64,000 nucleotides of DNA, taken from an uncultured Massilimicrobiota sp. (GTDB taxonomy: Bacteria > Bacillota_I > Bacilli_A > Erysipelotrichales > Coprobacillaceae). The position numbers and the translations under genes were made by a program. Shown here one piece after another: positions 27,181 to 36,955 of this stretch (the stretch's first letter is position 1; every line of letters starts with the position of its first letter). The notes beneath the pieces were generated by a model. The model did no database searches. It saw only the letters and a list, made by a program, of their open reading frames with translations, and was not told where the DNA came from. Where the stretch lies: positions 1-64,000 of the forward strand of contig CALUZM010000005.1 of NCBI GenBank assembly GCA_944325245.1. Direction: 5' to 3'.

Positions 27181-28788
27181 TTCAAAAATACTGTTTCCAA
27201 CAAATTCAGCAAGAATGGAAACTTGTGGCACATCGACTTTGGCACTGACGAAATAATCAAGAAGCTTATTCAAACGATTGGCTTCAGTAAATTCTTTTTC
27301 ATCAGGATGAATTTGTGATAATAATGCTTGTGCTATTGGTTTTAAAACAGATAATTCATAGACCATGGATGTATTAAAAATATAGTTGGCTTCTTCCTGA
27401 TAAGGATAGATATACTGATCTTCACCAGCTTTGACATTTTTCCAGCGATGAATCGTTTCTTTAGCATCTAAGTTACGAAATTGATAATCACGGACAATGC
27501 GTCGTATCAGACGATAATCAGAGGTAGGAATACGATTATGATTGTCATAATTGAGATGTGTTAAAGCATTGATATAGATTTTAATTTTAGCTTCTTTAGG
27601 AATATAGAATGATGTACGAGGATTTAAACCATGAATGCCTTCAATAATCAAGATATGATCGTCTCCTAAAAGAGTTGGTTGTGTATCATAGCTTCTTTGA
27701 CCAGTTTTAAAGTTATAATGTGGTAAACAGACCGATTCATGGTGAATCAGCTGTAACATTGTTTCATTGAAGAGTTTTAAATCTACGGCTTCGATGTTTT
27801 CGAAATCGTAGCTTCCATCAGGTAATTTTGGTGTATCAATACGATTAAGATAAAAGTCATCCATAGAAATTGTGATAGGTTTCATACCTAAGATTTGAAG
27901 ATGAATAGCAAGACGTTTTGAAAATGTTGTTTTTCCGGCTGAACTAGGACCAGAAACGAGAATCATTTTAACATGGTCTTTTTGTTGGACAATTTGACTA
28001 GCTAATTCAGCTAATTTCTTTTCAATCATCGCTTCAGACATCAACATCAGTTCTTTGATTTGACCATTGACAATTTTTTCATTGAGCTTTGCGACAGTAG
28101 GGACACCAATCAATTCACCCCATTCTTCATATTCTTTCATAGTTTGAAAGAGTTTGAAATGTTGAAAAATGACATCTTCCTGTCCTAATCTAATACCGGG
28201 CGCAAAAAACTGTAAAGAGATATGTTTGAGATAGGAAGTATCTGGAAGCATAAATCCATAGAAGTAATCATAAATTCCTTCCATTTGATAAATACTACAT
28301 TCTTCTTTTTCACGATAACGTAATAAGTCAGCTTTATCTTCAAGATGATGTTGTTGAAAAAAGTTTATTGCTTGACTTTTAGATAGCTGATGACGTGTAA
28401 TGATGCATTTGGCTTGTACCAGCTCTTCCATACGCTGTTTAATTTGAGAGGTATCCTGAGGTGTTAGATAATCATCTTTTTGGATAGTACAGTATAGTCC
28501 TTCCTGAAAAGCAAATTCCACACGAATACGTGCATCAGGAAACAGCTGCTTTGTCGCAACAATAAACAGAAAAGTTAACGTACGTTCATAGATTTGTTTG
28601 CCAATCATGCTATTGGCTTTTATCCACTCTATGGAGACATCGTCATGAATTTCATGATGAAGTTCATAGAGTTTCCCATTGATAATAGCTGCATAAATGT
28701 CCTGGTCTGGAAAATATGTTTGAGCAATTTTTTCTAGAGTAGTTGGTTTTTGGATATCAATGATATCTTTATTAATTGTAATTTTCAT
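27178..28788 (-). CDS. TGS-domain uridine kinase-like protein
   Basis: 536 residues. Residues 1-60 form a TGS-like domain, 60-200 resemble the threonyl-tRNA synthetase second additional domain (with FFAPGIRL near 200), and 270-470 form a nucleoside kinase: Walker A GPSSAGKTT (280-288), SMDDFYLNR, DFENIEAVDL, EGIHGLN. This TGS-uridine kinase fusion is known in clostridia and Thermotoga. Phosphorylation of uridine, or of another nucleoside, is inferred. The gene stands alone. Confidence 0.87.
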   Translation of the reverse strand: MKITINKDIIDIQKPTTLEKIAQTYFPDQDIYAAIINGKLYELHHEIHDDVSIEWIKANSMIGKQIYERTLTFLFIVATKQLFPDARIRVEFAFQEGLYCTIQKDDYLTPQDTSQIKQRMEELVQAKCIITRHQLSKSQAINFFQQHHLEDKADLLRYREKEECSIYQMEGIYDYFYGFMLPDTSYLKHISLQFFAPGIRLGQEDVIFQHFKLFQTMKEYEEWGELIGVPTVAKLNEKIVNGQIKELMLMSEAMIEKKLAELASQIVQQKDHVKMILVSGPSSAGKTTFSKRLAIHLQILGMKPITISMDDFYLNRIDTPKLPDGSYDFENIEAVDLKLFNETMLQLIHHESVCLPHYNFKTGQRSYDTQPTLLGDDHILIIEGIHGLNPRTSFYIPKEAKIKIYINALTHLNYDNHNRIPTSDYRLIRRIVRDYQFRNLDAKETIHRWKNVKAGEDQYIYPYQEEANYIFNTSMVYELSVLKPIAQALLSQIHPDEKEFTEANRLNKLLDYFVSAKVDVPQVSILAEFVGNSIFE

Positions 28789-28972
28789 ATGACCACATCC
28801 TTATATATATTATATAGTTTTTGATATAAAAAGAAAAAGGTAAGTTATTTCATTGAAAAATATTGAATATATGATTTATATTGAATAATGAGACAGATAG
28901 GTATAAAATGCTAAATGAAATATTTGGAATGAGTTTCATGAATTTACTCTTTATAATCATATAAAATTCGAT

Positions 28973-28978
28973 TATAAT
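28973..28978 (+). promoter_or_regulatory. -10 region of the polysaccharide locus promoter
   Basis: TATAAT at 28973-28978, 23 bp before the first gene. No good -35 is found at 17 bp (TTTATA), so an activator or other element may be needed. Confidence 0.45.
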
Positions 28979-29001
28979 AGGGAACTATAAGGGGAGTTTT
29001 T

Positions 29002-29604
29002 ATGTATAACAAAAGAATAAAAAGAATTATAGATTTGATATTAAGTTTGATTATATTTATTGTTTTATTACCTATTTTTTTAATCATTATGCTTATTATT
29101 AAGATAGATTCTAAGGGACCGGTATTTTTTAAACAAAAGAGAGTGGGGAAAGGAAAATCTTATTTTGAAATACTCAAGTTTAGAACAATGTATATTGATA
29201 CACCAAAAGATATGCCTACTCATCTCTTAGAAAATCCAGAAGCATTTATTACGAAAGTAGGAAAGTTTTTAAGAAAAACAAGTTTAGATGAGTTACCTCA
29301 ATTGATCAATATTATTAAAGGTGATATGTCTTTTATTGGCCCTAGACCAGCTTTATGGAATCAATATGATCTTATTGAGGAAAGAGATAAATATCATGCG
29401 AATGATATTCGTCCAGGAATGAGTGGCTGGGCTCAAATCAATGGTAGAGATGAGCTTGAGATTCCTGTAAAAGCAAAGCTTGATGGTTACTATTGTGAAC
29501 ATTTAAGTTTTCTATTTGATGTGAGATGTTTCTTTGGAACTTTTATTTCTGTCTTACATCAAGATGGTGTTGTAGAAGGTGGAACAGGAAGTATGGGTGA
29601 TTAG
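29002..29604 (+). CDS. Initiating sugar phosphotransferase (monotopic phosphoglycosyl transferase)
   Basis: 200 residues of the small (PglC-like) bacterial sugar transferase family. It transfers a sugar-1-phosphate to undecaprenyl phosphate, the first membrane step of glycan assembly. The re-entrant N-terminal hydrophobic helix (residues 10-32), the FKQKRVGKG and FEILKFRTM blocks, catalytic-site TSLDELPQLINIIKGDMSFIGPRP and PGMSGWAQINGRD are present. First gene of the locus, with AAGGGGAG before the ATG. The sugar is not predictable. Confidence 0.93.
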   Translation: MYNKRIKRIIDLILSLIIFIVLLPIFLIIMLIIKIDSKGPVFFKQKRVGKGKSYFEILKFRTMYIDTPKDMPTHLLENPEAFITKVGKFLRKTSLDELPQLINIIKGDMSFIGPRPALWNQYDLIEERDKYHANDIRPGMSGWAQINGRDELEIPVKAKLDGYYCEHLSFLFDVRCFFGTFISVLHQDGVVEGGTGSMGD

Positions 29605-30687
29605 ATGAAAAAGATTTTAATTATAACTAATCATTCATATATGCTTTATCAATTTAGAAAAGAATTAATTCAAAGATTACTGAAAGAACATGAGGTTGTT
29701 CTTGTGATGCCTTTTGTTGGACATGTTGAGGATTTTAAACAGATGGGGTGTCGTTGTATTTCTATGGATGTTGATCGTAGAGGTATGAACCCAATAACGG
29801 ATTTAAAGTTGTATAAAGCATATTATGCAATTTTAAAAAAAGAACATCCTAATTTAGTGATTACATATTCTATAAAGCCAAATATATATGGAGGAATGGC
29901 TTGTCAGAAATTGAAGATTCCCTATTGTGTGAATGTACAAGGGTTAGGGACAGCCTTTGAAAATAAAAAATTAGCTTGGTTTGTTTCTATGCTTTATCGA
30001 TATGCATTAAAAAGAGCTAAAGTTGTTTTTTTTGAAAATCATGGAAATGCAAATGTCTTTTTAAAAAGAAAGATTATTCATGAAGATAAGATATGTGTTT
30101 TAAATGGAGCTGGTGTCAATTTAGAACAATATACTTATCAGGAATATCCAAAAGATTTATCTATACATTTTATATTTATAGGAAGAATTATGAAGGAAAA
30201 AGGTATTGATGAAATTTTGGAAACAGCTAGAAAAATGAAAGAAAAATATCAAAATAAAGTTGTTTTTGATTTGGTTGGATTCTTTGAAGATGAGTATAAA
30301 GATATTGTTGAACAAATGAATAAAGAAGGAATTATAGTGTATCATGGTTTTCAACAAGATGTGAAACCCTTTTTAAAAGAAGCTCATTGTTTGTTGTTGC
30401 CATCTTATCATGAAGGAATGGCAAATACGATTTTAGAAGCTTCGTCAATGGGAAGACCAGTAATTGTATCAAATATACCAGGATGTCAAGAAGGTGTGAT
30501 TGATCAAGAAAGTGGTTATCTTGTGAAAGTTAAAGATAGTCAAGATTTATATGAAAAAGTAGAAAAATTTTATTGCTTGTCATATGAAAAGAAAAGACAA
30601 ATGGGAATGAGTGCTAGGAAGTTAATGGAAGAAAAATTTGATAAGAAAAAAGTTGTAGAAATCACCTATAAGGAGCTGATGTCATGA
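29605..30687 (+). CDS. Glycosyltransferase family 4
   Basis: 360 residues with two Rossmann domains: the N-terminal one starts ILIITNHSYMLYQFRKEL, and the C-terminal donor domain has IFIGRIMKEKGIDEILE and the E-x7-E block EGMANTILEASSMGRPVI. It resembles enzymes adding the second sugar to undecaprenyl-linked intermediates (CapM/galactosyl or N-acetylgalactosaminyl type). No gap from the previous gene; a 4-bp overlap with the next. Confidence 0.9.
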   Translation: MKKILIITNHSYMLYQFRKELIQRLLKEHEVVLVMPFVGHVEDFKQMGCRCISMDVDRRGMNPITDLKLYKAYYAILKKEHPNLVITYSIKPNIYGGMACQKLKIPYCVNVQGLGTAFENKKLAWFVSMLYRYALKRAKVVFFENHGNANVFLKRKIIHEDKICVLNGAGVNLEQYTYQEYPKDLSIHFIFIGRIMKEKGIDEILETARKMKEKYQNKVVFDLVGFFEDEYKDIVEQMNKEGIIVYHGFQQDVKPFLKEAHCLLLPSYHEGMANTILEASSMGRPVIVSNIPGCQEGVIDQESGYLVKVKDSQDLYEKVEKFYCLSYEKKRQMGMSARKLMEEKFDKKKVVEITYKELMS

Positions 30688-31790
30688 GTCAATTGATTAT
30701 TATATTAGCCATTGTGACAGGATTGTCGTATATGTCTCAAAGATATTCTATGAATACTGGAAAAAAAGGATGGGATATTTATTTAATTATATTATTGATT
30801 TTTTTAATTCTTTTTGCAGGATTGAGAACAAGTTATAATGATACTTTGAATTATTCAGTTGGCTTTCAGAATTCCGAAACAATATCAGCCTTTTTATCAA
30901 ATAGAGAAAACTTAGAACTTCTCAATAATCCATTGTTTTATGGATTCCAAGCTCTAGTCAAAACATTTACAAATAATGTTAATGTGTTTTTTATGATTTG
31001 TGCTATTATTGTTAATGTTTTAAATGTTCGTTTTATCAAAAAACATGTTGATATTCAAGATTTTGCATTTTGTATGTTTCTCTATGTTTCTCTTGGAACA
31101 TTGATGTTATCTATTGCAGCACAAAAACAGACATTAGCTATGTCTTTATTAACCTTGGCTATTTCAGCATTAATAGATAAAAGATATGTGAAATATTATA
31201 TTATTGTTTTTTTAGCAGGATTAATACATTCTTATGCATGGTTATTTTTATTTTTACCATTACTACTAACAAAACCATGGAGTATAAGAACTTTTATTTT
31301 ATTAGGTGTGACTATATTTGTTATGAATACTTTTCAAAGTACGATTTCCACATTTGTAGAAGTGGCAGATCAAGCTGGGAAAAATATTCCCATGGAAGAA
31401 GTCTTTGATGGAAATAGAATGAATATCTTTAGGGTTGCTGTTTATTCTGTTGTTCCTATAACGGCTTTACTATTCAAACAAAAGATTAATCAAGATATCG
31501 ATAGACAGTATAGTCTATTTATACAAATGAATATCGTTTGTCTTTTGTTTATGATGATGGGGATGATGGATGGAGCAAATATGTTTGGTAGAGCAGGGAA
31601 TTATTTTGAAATTGGGATGATTTGTTCATTACCTTGGATAGTGAGGCAATTGTTCACGAAACAATCAGTCACTATTGTTTTAACAACAGCAGTTTTATGT
31701 TTTAGTTGCTTCTACCTCTATGATAACAATGGTTTTGAATATAACTATTCTAGAAAAGGAATTGTGCAATTTATAGGAGAGATTATATGA
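30684..31790 (+). CDS. EpsG family polysaccharide polymerase-like membrane protein
   Basis: 368 residues with about ten hydrophobic segments. The RTSYNDTLNYSVGF block near residue 50 and IAAQKQTLAMSLLTLAI are typical of EpsG, the Wzy-like group that joins repeat units outside the membrane. AAGGAG lies nine bases before the ATG. It overlaps both neighbours by 4 bp. A polymerase of this type normally works with a flippase, none of which is seen here. Confidence 0.85.
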   Translation: MSQLIIILAIVTGLSYMSQRYSMNTGKKGWDIYLIILLIFLILFAGLRTSYNDTLNYSVGFQNSETISAFLSNRENLELLNNPLFYGFQALVKTFTNNVNVFFMICAIIVNVLNVRFIKKHVDIQDFAFCMFLYVSLGTLMLSIAAQKQTLAMSLLTLAISALIDKRYVKYYIIVFLAGLIHSYAWLFLFLPLLLTKPWSIRTFILLGVTIFVMNTFQSTISTFVEVADQAGKNIPMEEVFDGNRMNIFRVAVYSVVPITALLFKQKINQDIDRQYSLFIQMNIVCLLFMMMGMMDGANMFGRAGNYFEIGMICSLPWIVRQLFTKQSVTIVLTTAVLCFSCFYLYDNNGFEYNYSRKGIVQFIGEII

Positions 31791-32911
31791 AACAAGAACC
31801 AGTTAGAATTTTACATGTCGTTACTTATATGGGACGTGGTGGATTAGAAACGATGGTGATGAATTACTATCGTCATATTGACAGAAGTAAAGTTCAATTT
31901 GATTTTTTAGTTCATAGAGACTTTGAAGCTGATTATGATCAAGAAATTTTATCTTTAGGTGGTCGAATATATCACTTACCTAGATTAAATCCTTTCAGTA
32001 TTCATTATTATAAAGAGCTTAATCTATTTTTTAAAAACCATCCTGAATATCGAGTTGTTCATGTTCATCAGGATTGTATGAGTTCTATTGCGTTAAAAGC
32101 TGCATATAGAAGCCATGTACCAGTTAGAATAGCTCATAGTCATAATGCTAATCAAGATAAAAATATCAAATATCTTATTAAAAGATATTTTATGAGAAGT
32201 ATTCCTCAATATGCTACACATCTTTTTGCTTGTGGAGAAGAAGCGGGTAATTGGATGTTTAATGGTAAAAAATTTATTGTATTAAATAATGCTATTGATA
32301 CAAAAAAATTTGCTTATGATATAGATAAAAGAAATTTAATAAGAGATAAGTTAGGTATAACAGATGATTTAATTATTGGGCATGTTGGTAGGTTTCATAG
32401 ACAAAAAAATCATGATTTTTTAATAGATATTTTTAATGAAGTACATAAAATAGTCAATAATACTAAATTATTATTGATAGGTACAGGTGATTTAGAAGGT
32501 GGAATAAGAAAAAAAGTGAATGAATTGAATCTTACTAATGATGTGATTTTTTTAGGTAATAGAAATGATGTTAATGATTTAATGCAAGCAATGGATATTT
32601 TTGTATTTCCATCACATTATGAAGGATTGCCTGTAACTCTTGTTGAAGCCCAGGCTTCTGGTTTACCAATTATAAAATCAAATTATGTTTCAGATCAATG
32701 TATTATGACTCCAAATGTATATACATTATCTTTAAATAATACTTCAAAAGAATGGGCAAATCAGATTGTAGAGATGATGGAAAAGTATAAAAGAACTGAT
32801 ACTTCTCATTATATTATTGAAAATAAGTACGATGTATCAGCTAATGCAAACTGGTTAGCAAAATTTTATATGGGAGAGGTTGAAAAAATATGGAATCTAG
32901 ACCAAGAATAA
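31787..32911 (+). CDS. Glycosyltransferase family 4 (EpsF-like)
   Basis: 374 residues. N-terminal ILHVVTYMGRGGLETMVMNYY with the glycine loop, HVHQDCMSS, then the donor domain IIGHVGRFHRQKNHDFLI and E-x7-E in EGLPVTLVEAQASGLPII. This resembles EpsF-type enzymes of exopolysaccharide loci. It overlaps the next gene by 22 bp. Cytosolic, membrane-associated. Confidence 0.88.
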   Translation: MKQEPVRILHVVTYMGRGGLETMVMNYYRHIDRSKVQFDFLVHRDFEADYDQEILSLGGRIYHLPRLNPFSIHYYKELNLFFKNHPEYRVVHVHQDCMSSIALKAAYRSHVPVRIAHSHNANQDKNIKYLIKRYFMRSIPQYATHLFACGEEAGNWMFNGKKFIVLNNAIDTKKFAYDIDKRNLIRDKLGITDDLIIGHVGRFHRQKNHDFLIDIFNEVHKIVNNTKLLLIGTGDLEGGIRKKVNELNLTNDVIFLGNRNDVNDLMQAMDIFVFPSHYEGLPVTLVEAQASGLPIIKSNYVSDQCIMTPNVYTLSLNNTSKEWANQIVEMMEKYKRTDTSHYIIENKYDVSANANWLAKFYMGEVEKIWNLDQE

Positions 32912-33780
32912 CAGTTTTCACACCTGCATATAATCGTGCACATACACTACCTAGAACATATGAGAGTTTAAAGAAGCAGAGCAATAAAAACTTTATTTGG
33001 TTAATCATAGATGATGGTTCTACTGATAATACAAAAGAATTAGTGGAACAATGGATTCATGAAAATAATGAGTTTGAAATACAGTATATATATAAAGAAA
33101 ATGGTGGAATGCATACGGCACATAATGTTGCTTATGAACATATATATACAGAATTAAATGTATGTATTGATTCTGATGATTGTTTGGCAGATGAAGCCAT
33201 CGAGAAGATATTAACATTTTGGGATTGTCATAATCATGAAAATTATGCTGGAATTATTGGTTTAGATAGTAATTTGAATGGAAATATTATCGGAAAGGAT
33301 TTTGGAAATTTAAAAGAAACGACATTATCAGGATACTATAATTCAGGTGGAAAAGGTGACAAAAAACTAGTATATAGAACAGATATTATTAAAAAGTATC
33401 CACAATATCCTGTGTTTGAAGGAGAAAAGTACGTAGGTCTTAATTATAAATATATTCTTATAGATCAGGATTATAAATTACTAGTTTTGAATGAAGTGCT
33501 ATGTAATGTTGAATATCAAGAGGATGGTTCATCATGTTCAATGTGGAAGCAATATTACAATAACCCTCAAGGATTTGCTTTTTTAAGAAAATTCTATATG
33601 CAATATAATACATCCTTTAAAAGAAACATAATGGATGCTATTCATTATGTTTCAAGTAGTAAACTTGCAGGTAATAGACATTATATTCAAGAATCACCAA
33701 AGAAGTTATTGACTGTGTTAGCGATACCCTTTGGTAATATTTTGAAAAGAGTAATAAAAAAGAAAGTGAGGAAAAACTAA
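32890..33780 (+). CDS. Glycosyltransferase family 2
   Basis: 296 residues, GT-A fold: TVFTPAYNRAHTLPRTYESL at the N terminus, LIIDDGSTDNT for nucleotide binding, and the metal-binding CIDSDDCLADEAI. NGGMHTAHN lies between. It resembles the EpsE/WcaA group of polysaccharide GT2 enzymes. The stop codon shares a base with the next start (TAATG). Confidence 0.88.
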   Translation: MESRPRITVFTPAYNRAHTLPRTYESLKKQSNKNFIWLIIDDGSTDNTKELVEQWIHENNEFEIQYIYKENGGMHTAHNVAYEHIYTELNVCIDSDDCLADEAIEKILTFWDCHNHENYAGIIGLDSNLNGNIIGKDFGNLKETTLSGYYNSGGKGDKKLVYRTDIIKKYPQYPVFEGEKYVGLNYKYILIDQDYKLLVLNEVLCNVEYQEDGSSCSMWKQYYNNPQGFAFLRKFYMQYNTSFKRNIMDAIHYVSSSKLAGNRHYIQESPKKLLTVLAIPFGNILKRVIKKKVRKN

Positions 33781-34847
33781 TGGATGATAAGGTTAGTATT
33801 ATAATGCCAGTCTATAATATTGAAAAAATAAAAAAGAAATTTATTAAAGCTGTTAATTCAGTATTAAAATCCACTTATAAGAATATTGAACTTTTACTAA
33901 TTAATGATGGATCAACAGATAAAAGTTTAGATATTTTGCATAAATTAAAAAAAGAACACTCATGTATTATAATCTATTCAAAAAAAATGAAGGGGTCGAA
34001 TCAGCTCGTAGATATGGATTAAAGAAATGTAAAGGGAAATATATTCTTCATATGGATCAGGATGATTATATCAAAAAAAATACAATAGAAATTTTTGTGA
34101 ATAGAATTGTTAATGATAATTCTGATATTGTTGTGGGCAATGCTTCTAGATTTATTATTTTTCCTCTTTTTAATAAAAAAATTGTTGCCCATAGTTTGAG
34201 CCAGAATAAAGTTATCCACCATGATGAATTTATGAAAGAAAATTATAAGTATTTTTTTGGAATAAATGATTTTCCTGTCAATATTTGGAATAAATTGTAT
34301 AGAAAATCATTTCTTGACAGTATACCTACTCCACCTTGTACAGGTTTGATTAATGAAGATTTAAATTATAATCTTAACATATTTCCACTTGCTAATAAGA
34401 TTAGTTTAGTGAAAGAAGTTACATACTATTACAGATGGGGAGGATATACAAATCGCTATGATTCTTCAATATATGAAACAGGTATAAGTTGTTTTTTAAT
34501 TAAAATAGATAAAATAAATCAATATAAATTAGATGATTTAAAAAATATTTACAGCCATAGAATTTATTAATTATATGAATAGTTATTTATATAGTGAAAT
34601 GACTTATAAAAATCTTACTAAAAATAATTATTATGTAGTATTCAAGAAAATAATTGATTCTCCTCAGTTCAAAGATGCAAAATCTCTTTTGAAGTATAAT
34701 ACAAATTACCATAATAATCTGTTTGATTCTTTGATAAGTGAAAATTATGAAGAAAATTTTAAATTAATGAAAGAATTAAAAAGTAGAAACAAATTAAAGC
34801 TATTTATTAAAATAATTTTAACAAAATATATGGGATGGTTAATATGA
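33780..34847 (+). pseudogene. Glycosyltransferase family 2, broken by two frameshifts
   Basis: Three adjacent frames together make one GT2 protein. The first (33780-34022) has SIIMPVYNIEK and LLINDGSTDKS. The next (to 34570) has EGVESARRYGLKKCKGKYIL and HMDQDDYI. The last (to 34847) is the C-terminal helical part. The first break is in an A8 run at 33980-33987, where one A appears lost. The second is in an A6 run at 34540-34545, where one A appears gained; removing it gives continuous coding into FTAIEFINYMNSYL. The two changes do not restore the frame together because they lie ~560 bp apart. Possible sequencing error or slipped-strand variation. Confidence 0.85.
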
Positions 34848-35028
34848 TTTTAAGAATTATTCTGGCTTTTAATACAGAAAATGATAACTCTTTTTAAATT
34901 AGCCATATAAAAATAGTGAAAATTAATGAATTTATTGATTATTTTAGATAAATTGATTTATATGAAAAAATATTTAATGTTAGAACAGAATAAATTATTT
35001 TGAATTTTTTAGAAAGAAATGGTGAAAT
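34848..35028 (+). other. Gene-free AT-rich gap, possible gene remnant
   Basis: 181 bp with several short open stretches interrupted by stops in all frames. It starts with an ATG-initiated 17-codon stretch (MILRIILAFNTENDNSF). It may be the wreck of a gene, but no family could be identified. It contains the leader of the next gene. Confidence 0.3.
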
Positions 35029-36228
35029 ATGAAAAGGGTACTTATTTTATCTCATGCATTAGAGATAGGTGGAGCAGAAAGAGCACTTATAGGATTATTG
35101 AATAGTTTTGATTATTCTCAATATCAAGTAGATTTATTCTTATGTAGACAAGAAGGAGAGTTATATTCATATATTCCTAAAGAAGTTAATATCATACCTA
35201 TGAATCAAGCAAGATACTTAGCTGTACCTATGATTAATCTTCTCAAAGTGCAACAATGGAAAATGTTATACGGTAGATTAAAAGCTAAATGGTTGGCTAG
35301 AAAAGCAGTAAAAAAACAACAATTAAAACCTGAAAATCAAGTTGAATTAACTTATAGTCATAAGTATACATATAAATATTTAGATTTTATAAATCCTGAT
35401 GTTGAATATGATTTTGCTATTAGTTTTTTAACTCCACATTATATATGTATGAATAAATGTAGAGCTAAAAAGAAAATGGCATGGATACATACTGATTATT
35501 CAACTATTGATGTAGATGTTGAAGCTGAACTTAATATGTGGAAAGTATATGATTATATTGCATCAATTTCAGATAAATGTACAGAAGCTTTTTTATCAAA
35601 GCTACCTTCATTAGAAAATAAGATTATAAGAATAGATAATATCATTACAAAAGATATGATTATTAATCAATCTTGTGAATTCATTCCTGATGATATGAAA
35701 AGACAAAGTAATGAGTATATTTTCTGTTCTATCGGTAGATTTTCTTATGCTAAAAATTTTGATAATGTTCCTAACATTTGTAGAAAAATCTTAAATAAGG
35801 GAATAAAAGTTAAATGGTATCTTATAGGTTTTGGTGGAGATGAAGAATTAATTAGAAATAAAATAAAAGAAGAATATATGGAAAACTATGTGTTTGTTTT
35901 AGGGAAAAAAACAAATCCATATCCATATATTAAAGCTTGTGATTTCTATGTTCAGCCATCACGTTATGAAGGTAAAGCAGTTACTGTAAAAGAGGCACAG
36001 ATATTATGCAAACCTATTATCATTACTGATTTTCCTACGGCTAAAAGTCAATTAAAAGATGGTTATGATGGGATTATAGTTCCAATGGATAATGAAAGTT
36101 GTGCTCAAGGTATTGTTAATTTTATTAATAATAATGAATTACAAAAAAAGATTATTGATAATCTAGAACAAAATGATTATAGTAATGCTGATGAGGTTAA
36201 GAAAATATATAAATTGATGGGGGATTGA
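35029..36228 (+). CDS. Glycosyltransferase family 4
   Basis: 399 residues. N-terminal VLILSHALEIGGAERALIGLLN is the acceptor-domain glycine loop; the C-terminal donor domain has IFCSIGRFSYAKNFDNVP, FYVQPSRYEGKAVTVKEAQ and PIIITDFPTAKSQ. A long basic insert (KAKWLARKAVKKQQ) follows the first domain. It resembles enzymes in capsule loci that act on lipid-linked oligosaccharides. Confidence 0.88.
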   Translation: MKRVLILSHALEIGGAERALIGLLNSFDYSQYQVDLFLCRQEGELYSYIPKEVNIIPMNQARYLAVPMINLLKVQQWKMLYGRLKAKWLARKAVKKQQLKPENQVELTYSHKYTYKYLDFINPDVEYDFAISFLTPHYICMNKCRAKKKMAWIHTDYSTIDVDVEAELNMWKVYDYIASISDKCTEAFLSKLPSLENKIIRIDNIITKDMIINQSCEFIPDDMKRQSNEYIFCSIGRFSYAKNFDNVPNICRKILNKGIKVKWYLIGFGGDEELIRNKIKEEYMENYVFVLGKKTNPYPYIKACDFYVQPSRYEGKAVTVKEAQILCKPIIITDFPTAKSQLKDGYDGIIVPMDNESCAQGIVNFINNNELQKKIIDNLEQNDYSNADEVKKIYKLMGD

Positions 36229-36229
36229 C

Positions 36230-36955
36230 ATGATACCTAAAATTATTCATTATTGCTGGTTTGGAAAAGGTGAAAAACCTTCTAAAATTAAAGAATGTAT
36301 TGATTCATGGAAAAAAGTTTTAGATGGTTATGAAATTATTGAATGGAATGAAGATAATTTTAATGTCAATGAATTAGAATATACAAAAGAAGCATATAAG
36401 GCAAAGAAATATGCATTTGTTAGTGATGTAGCTCGTGTTAAGGCTTTATATGAATATGGTGGTATATATTTAGATACTGATGTGATGGTATATAAAACGT
36501 TTGATCAAGTGCTAGATCATCAATGTGTTTTGGGGTTTGAACAAGATAATTATATTGCAACGAGTTTTATGGCATGTATTCCTTGTTATTCATTGATGAA
36601 AGAGTTTTATAATTTATATAGCTATTTATCTTTTTATGATGATAAGGGAAATATGATTCCAGGTACAAATGTAAGTAAACTTACAAATATGCTATTAGAA
36701 AAAGGATTGGTAAGAAACAATAAGTTTCAAGTATTAGATGATGATATAGCTATATATCCACAGGAATATTTTTCACCTTATGATTATGGATATTGTTTCC
36801 ATAATAATAGTGAAAATACAATTTGTGAACATTTGTTTTTGGTATCATGGTTACCAAAAACAACGTTAATAACAAGACAAATAAAGAAAGTATTAGTAAT
36901 ATTTATTGGGAAAAATGGAATAAAAAAGATGAGGAAATTAATATGCCGAAAGTAA
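36230..36955 (+). CDS. Glycosyltransferase family 32 (DXD sugar-binding type)
   Basis: 241 residues. N-terminal IPKIIHYCWFGKGEKP is the family hallmark, and YGGIYLDTDVMVYK carries the DXD metal site; AIYPQEYFSP follows. These enzymes transfer hexoses or N-acetylhexosamines. GGGGGAT lies just before the ATG. The next gene starts inside its 3' end. A decayed relative is found at 46760-47190. Confidence 0.92.
   Translation: MIPKIIHYCWFGKGEKPSKIKECIDSWKKVLDGYEIIEWNEDNFNVNELEYTKEAYKAKKYAFVSDVARVKALYEYGGIYLDTDVMVYKTFDQVLDHQCVLGFEQDNYIATSFMACIPCYSLMKEFYNLYSYLSFYDDKGNMIPGTNVSKLTNMLLEKGLVRNNKFQVLDDDIAIYPQEYFSPYDYGYCFHNNSENTICEHLFLVSWLPKTTLITRQIKKVLVIFIGKNGIKKMRKLICRK

Noticed and set aside
36847-36942. 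Long N-terminal extension of the GT2 at 36943
   Set aside because: It lies inside the GT32 coding sequence; the GT2 family starts at the ATG at 36943, which has its own binding site.
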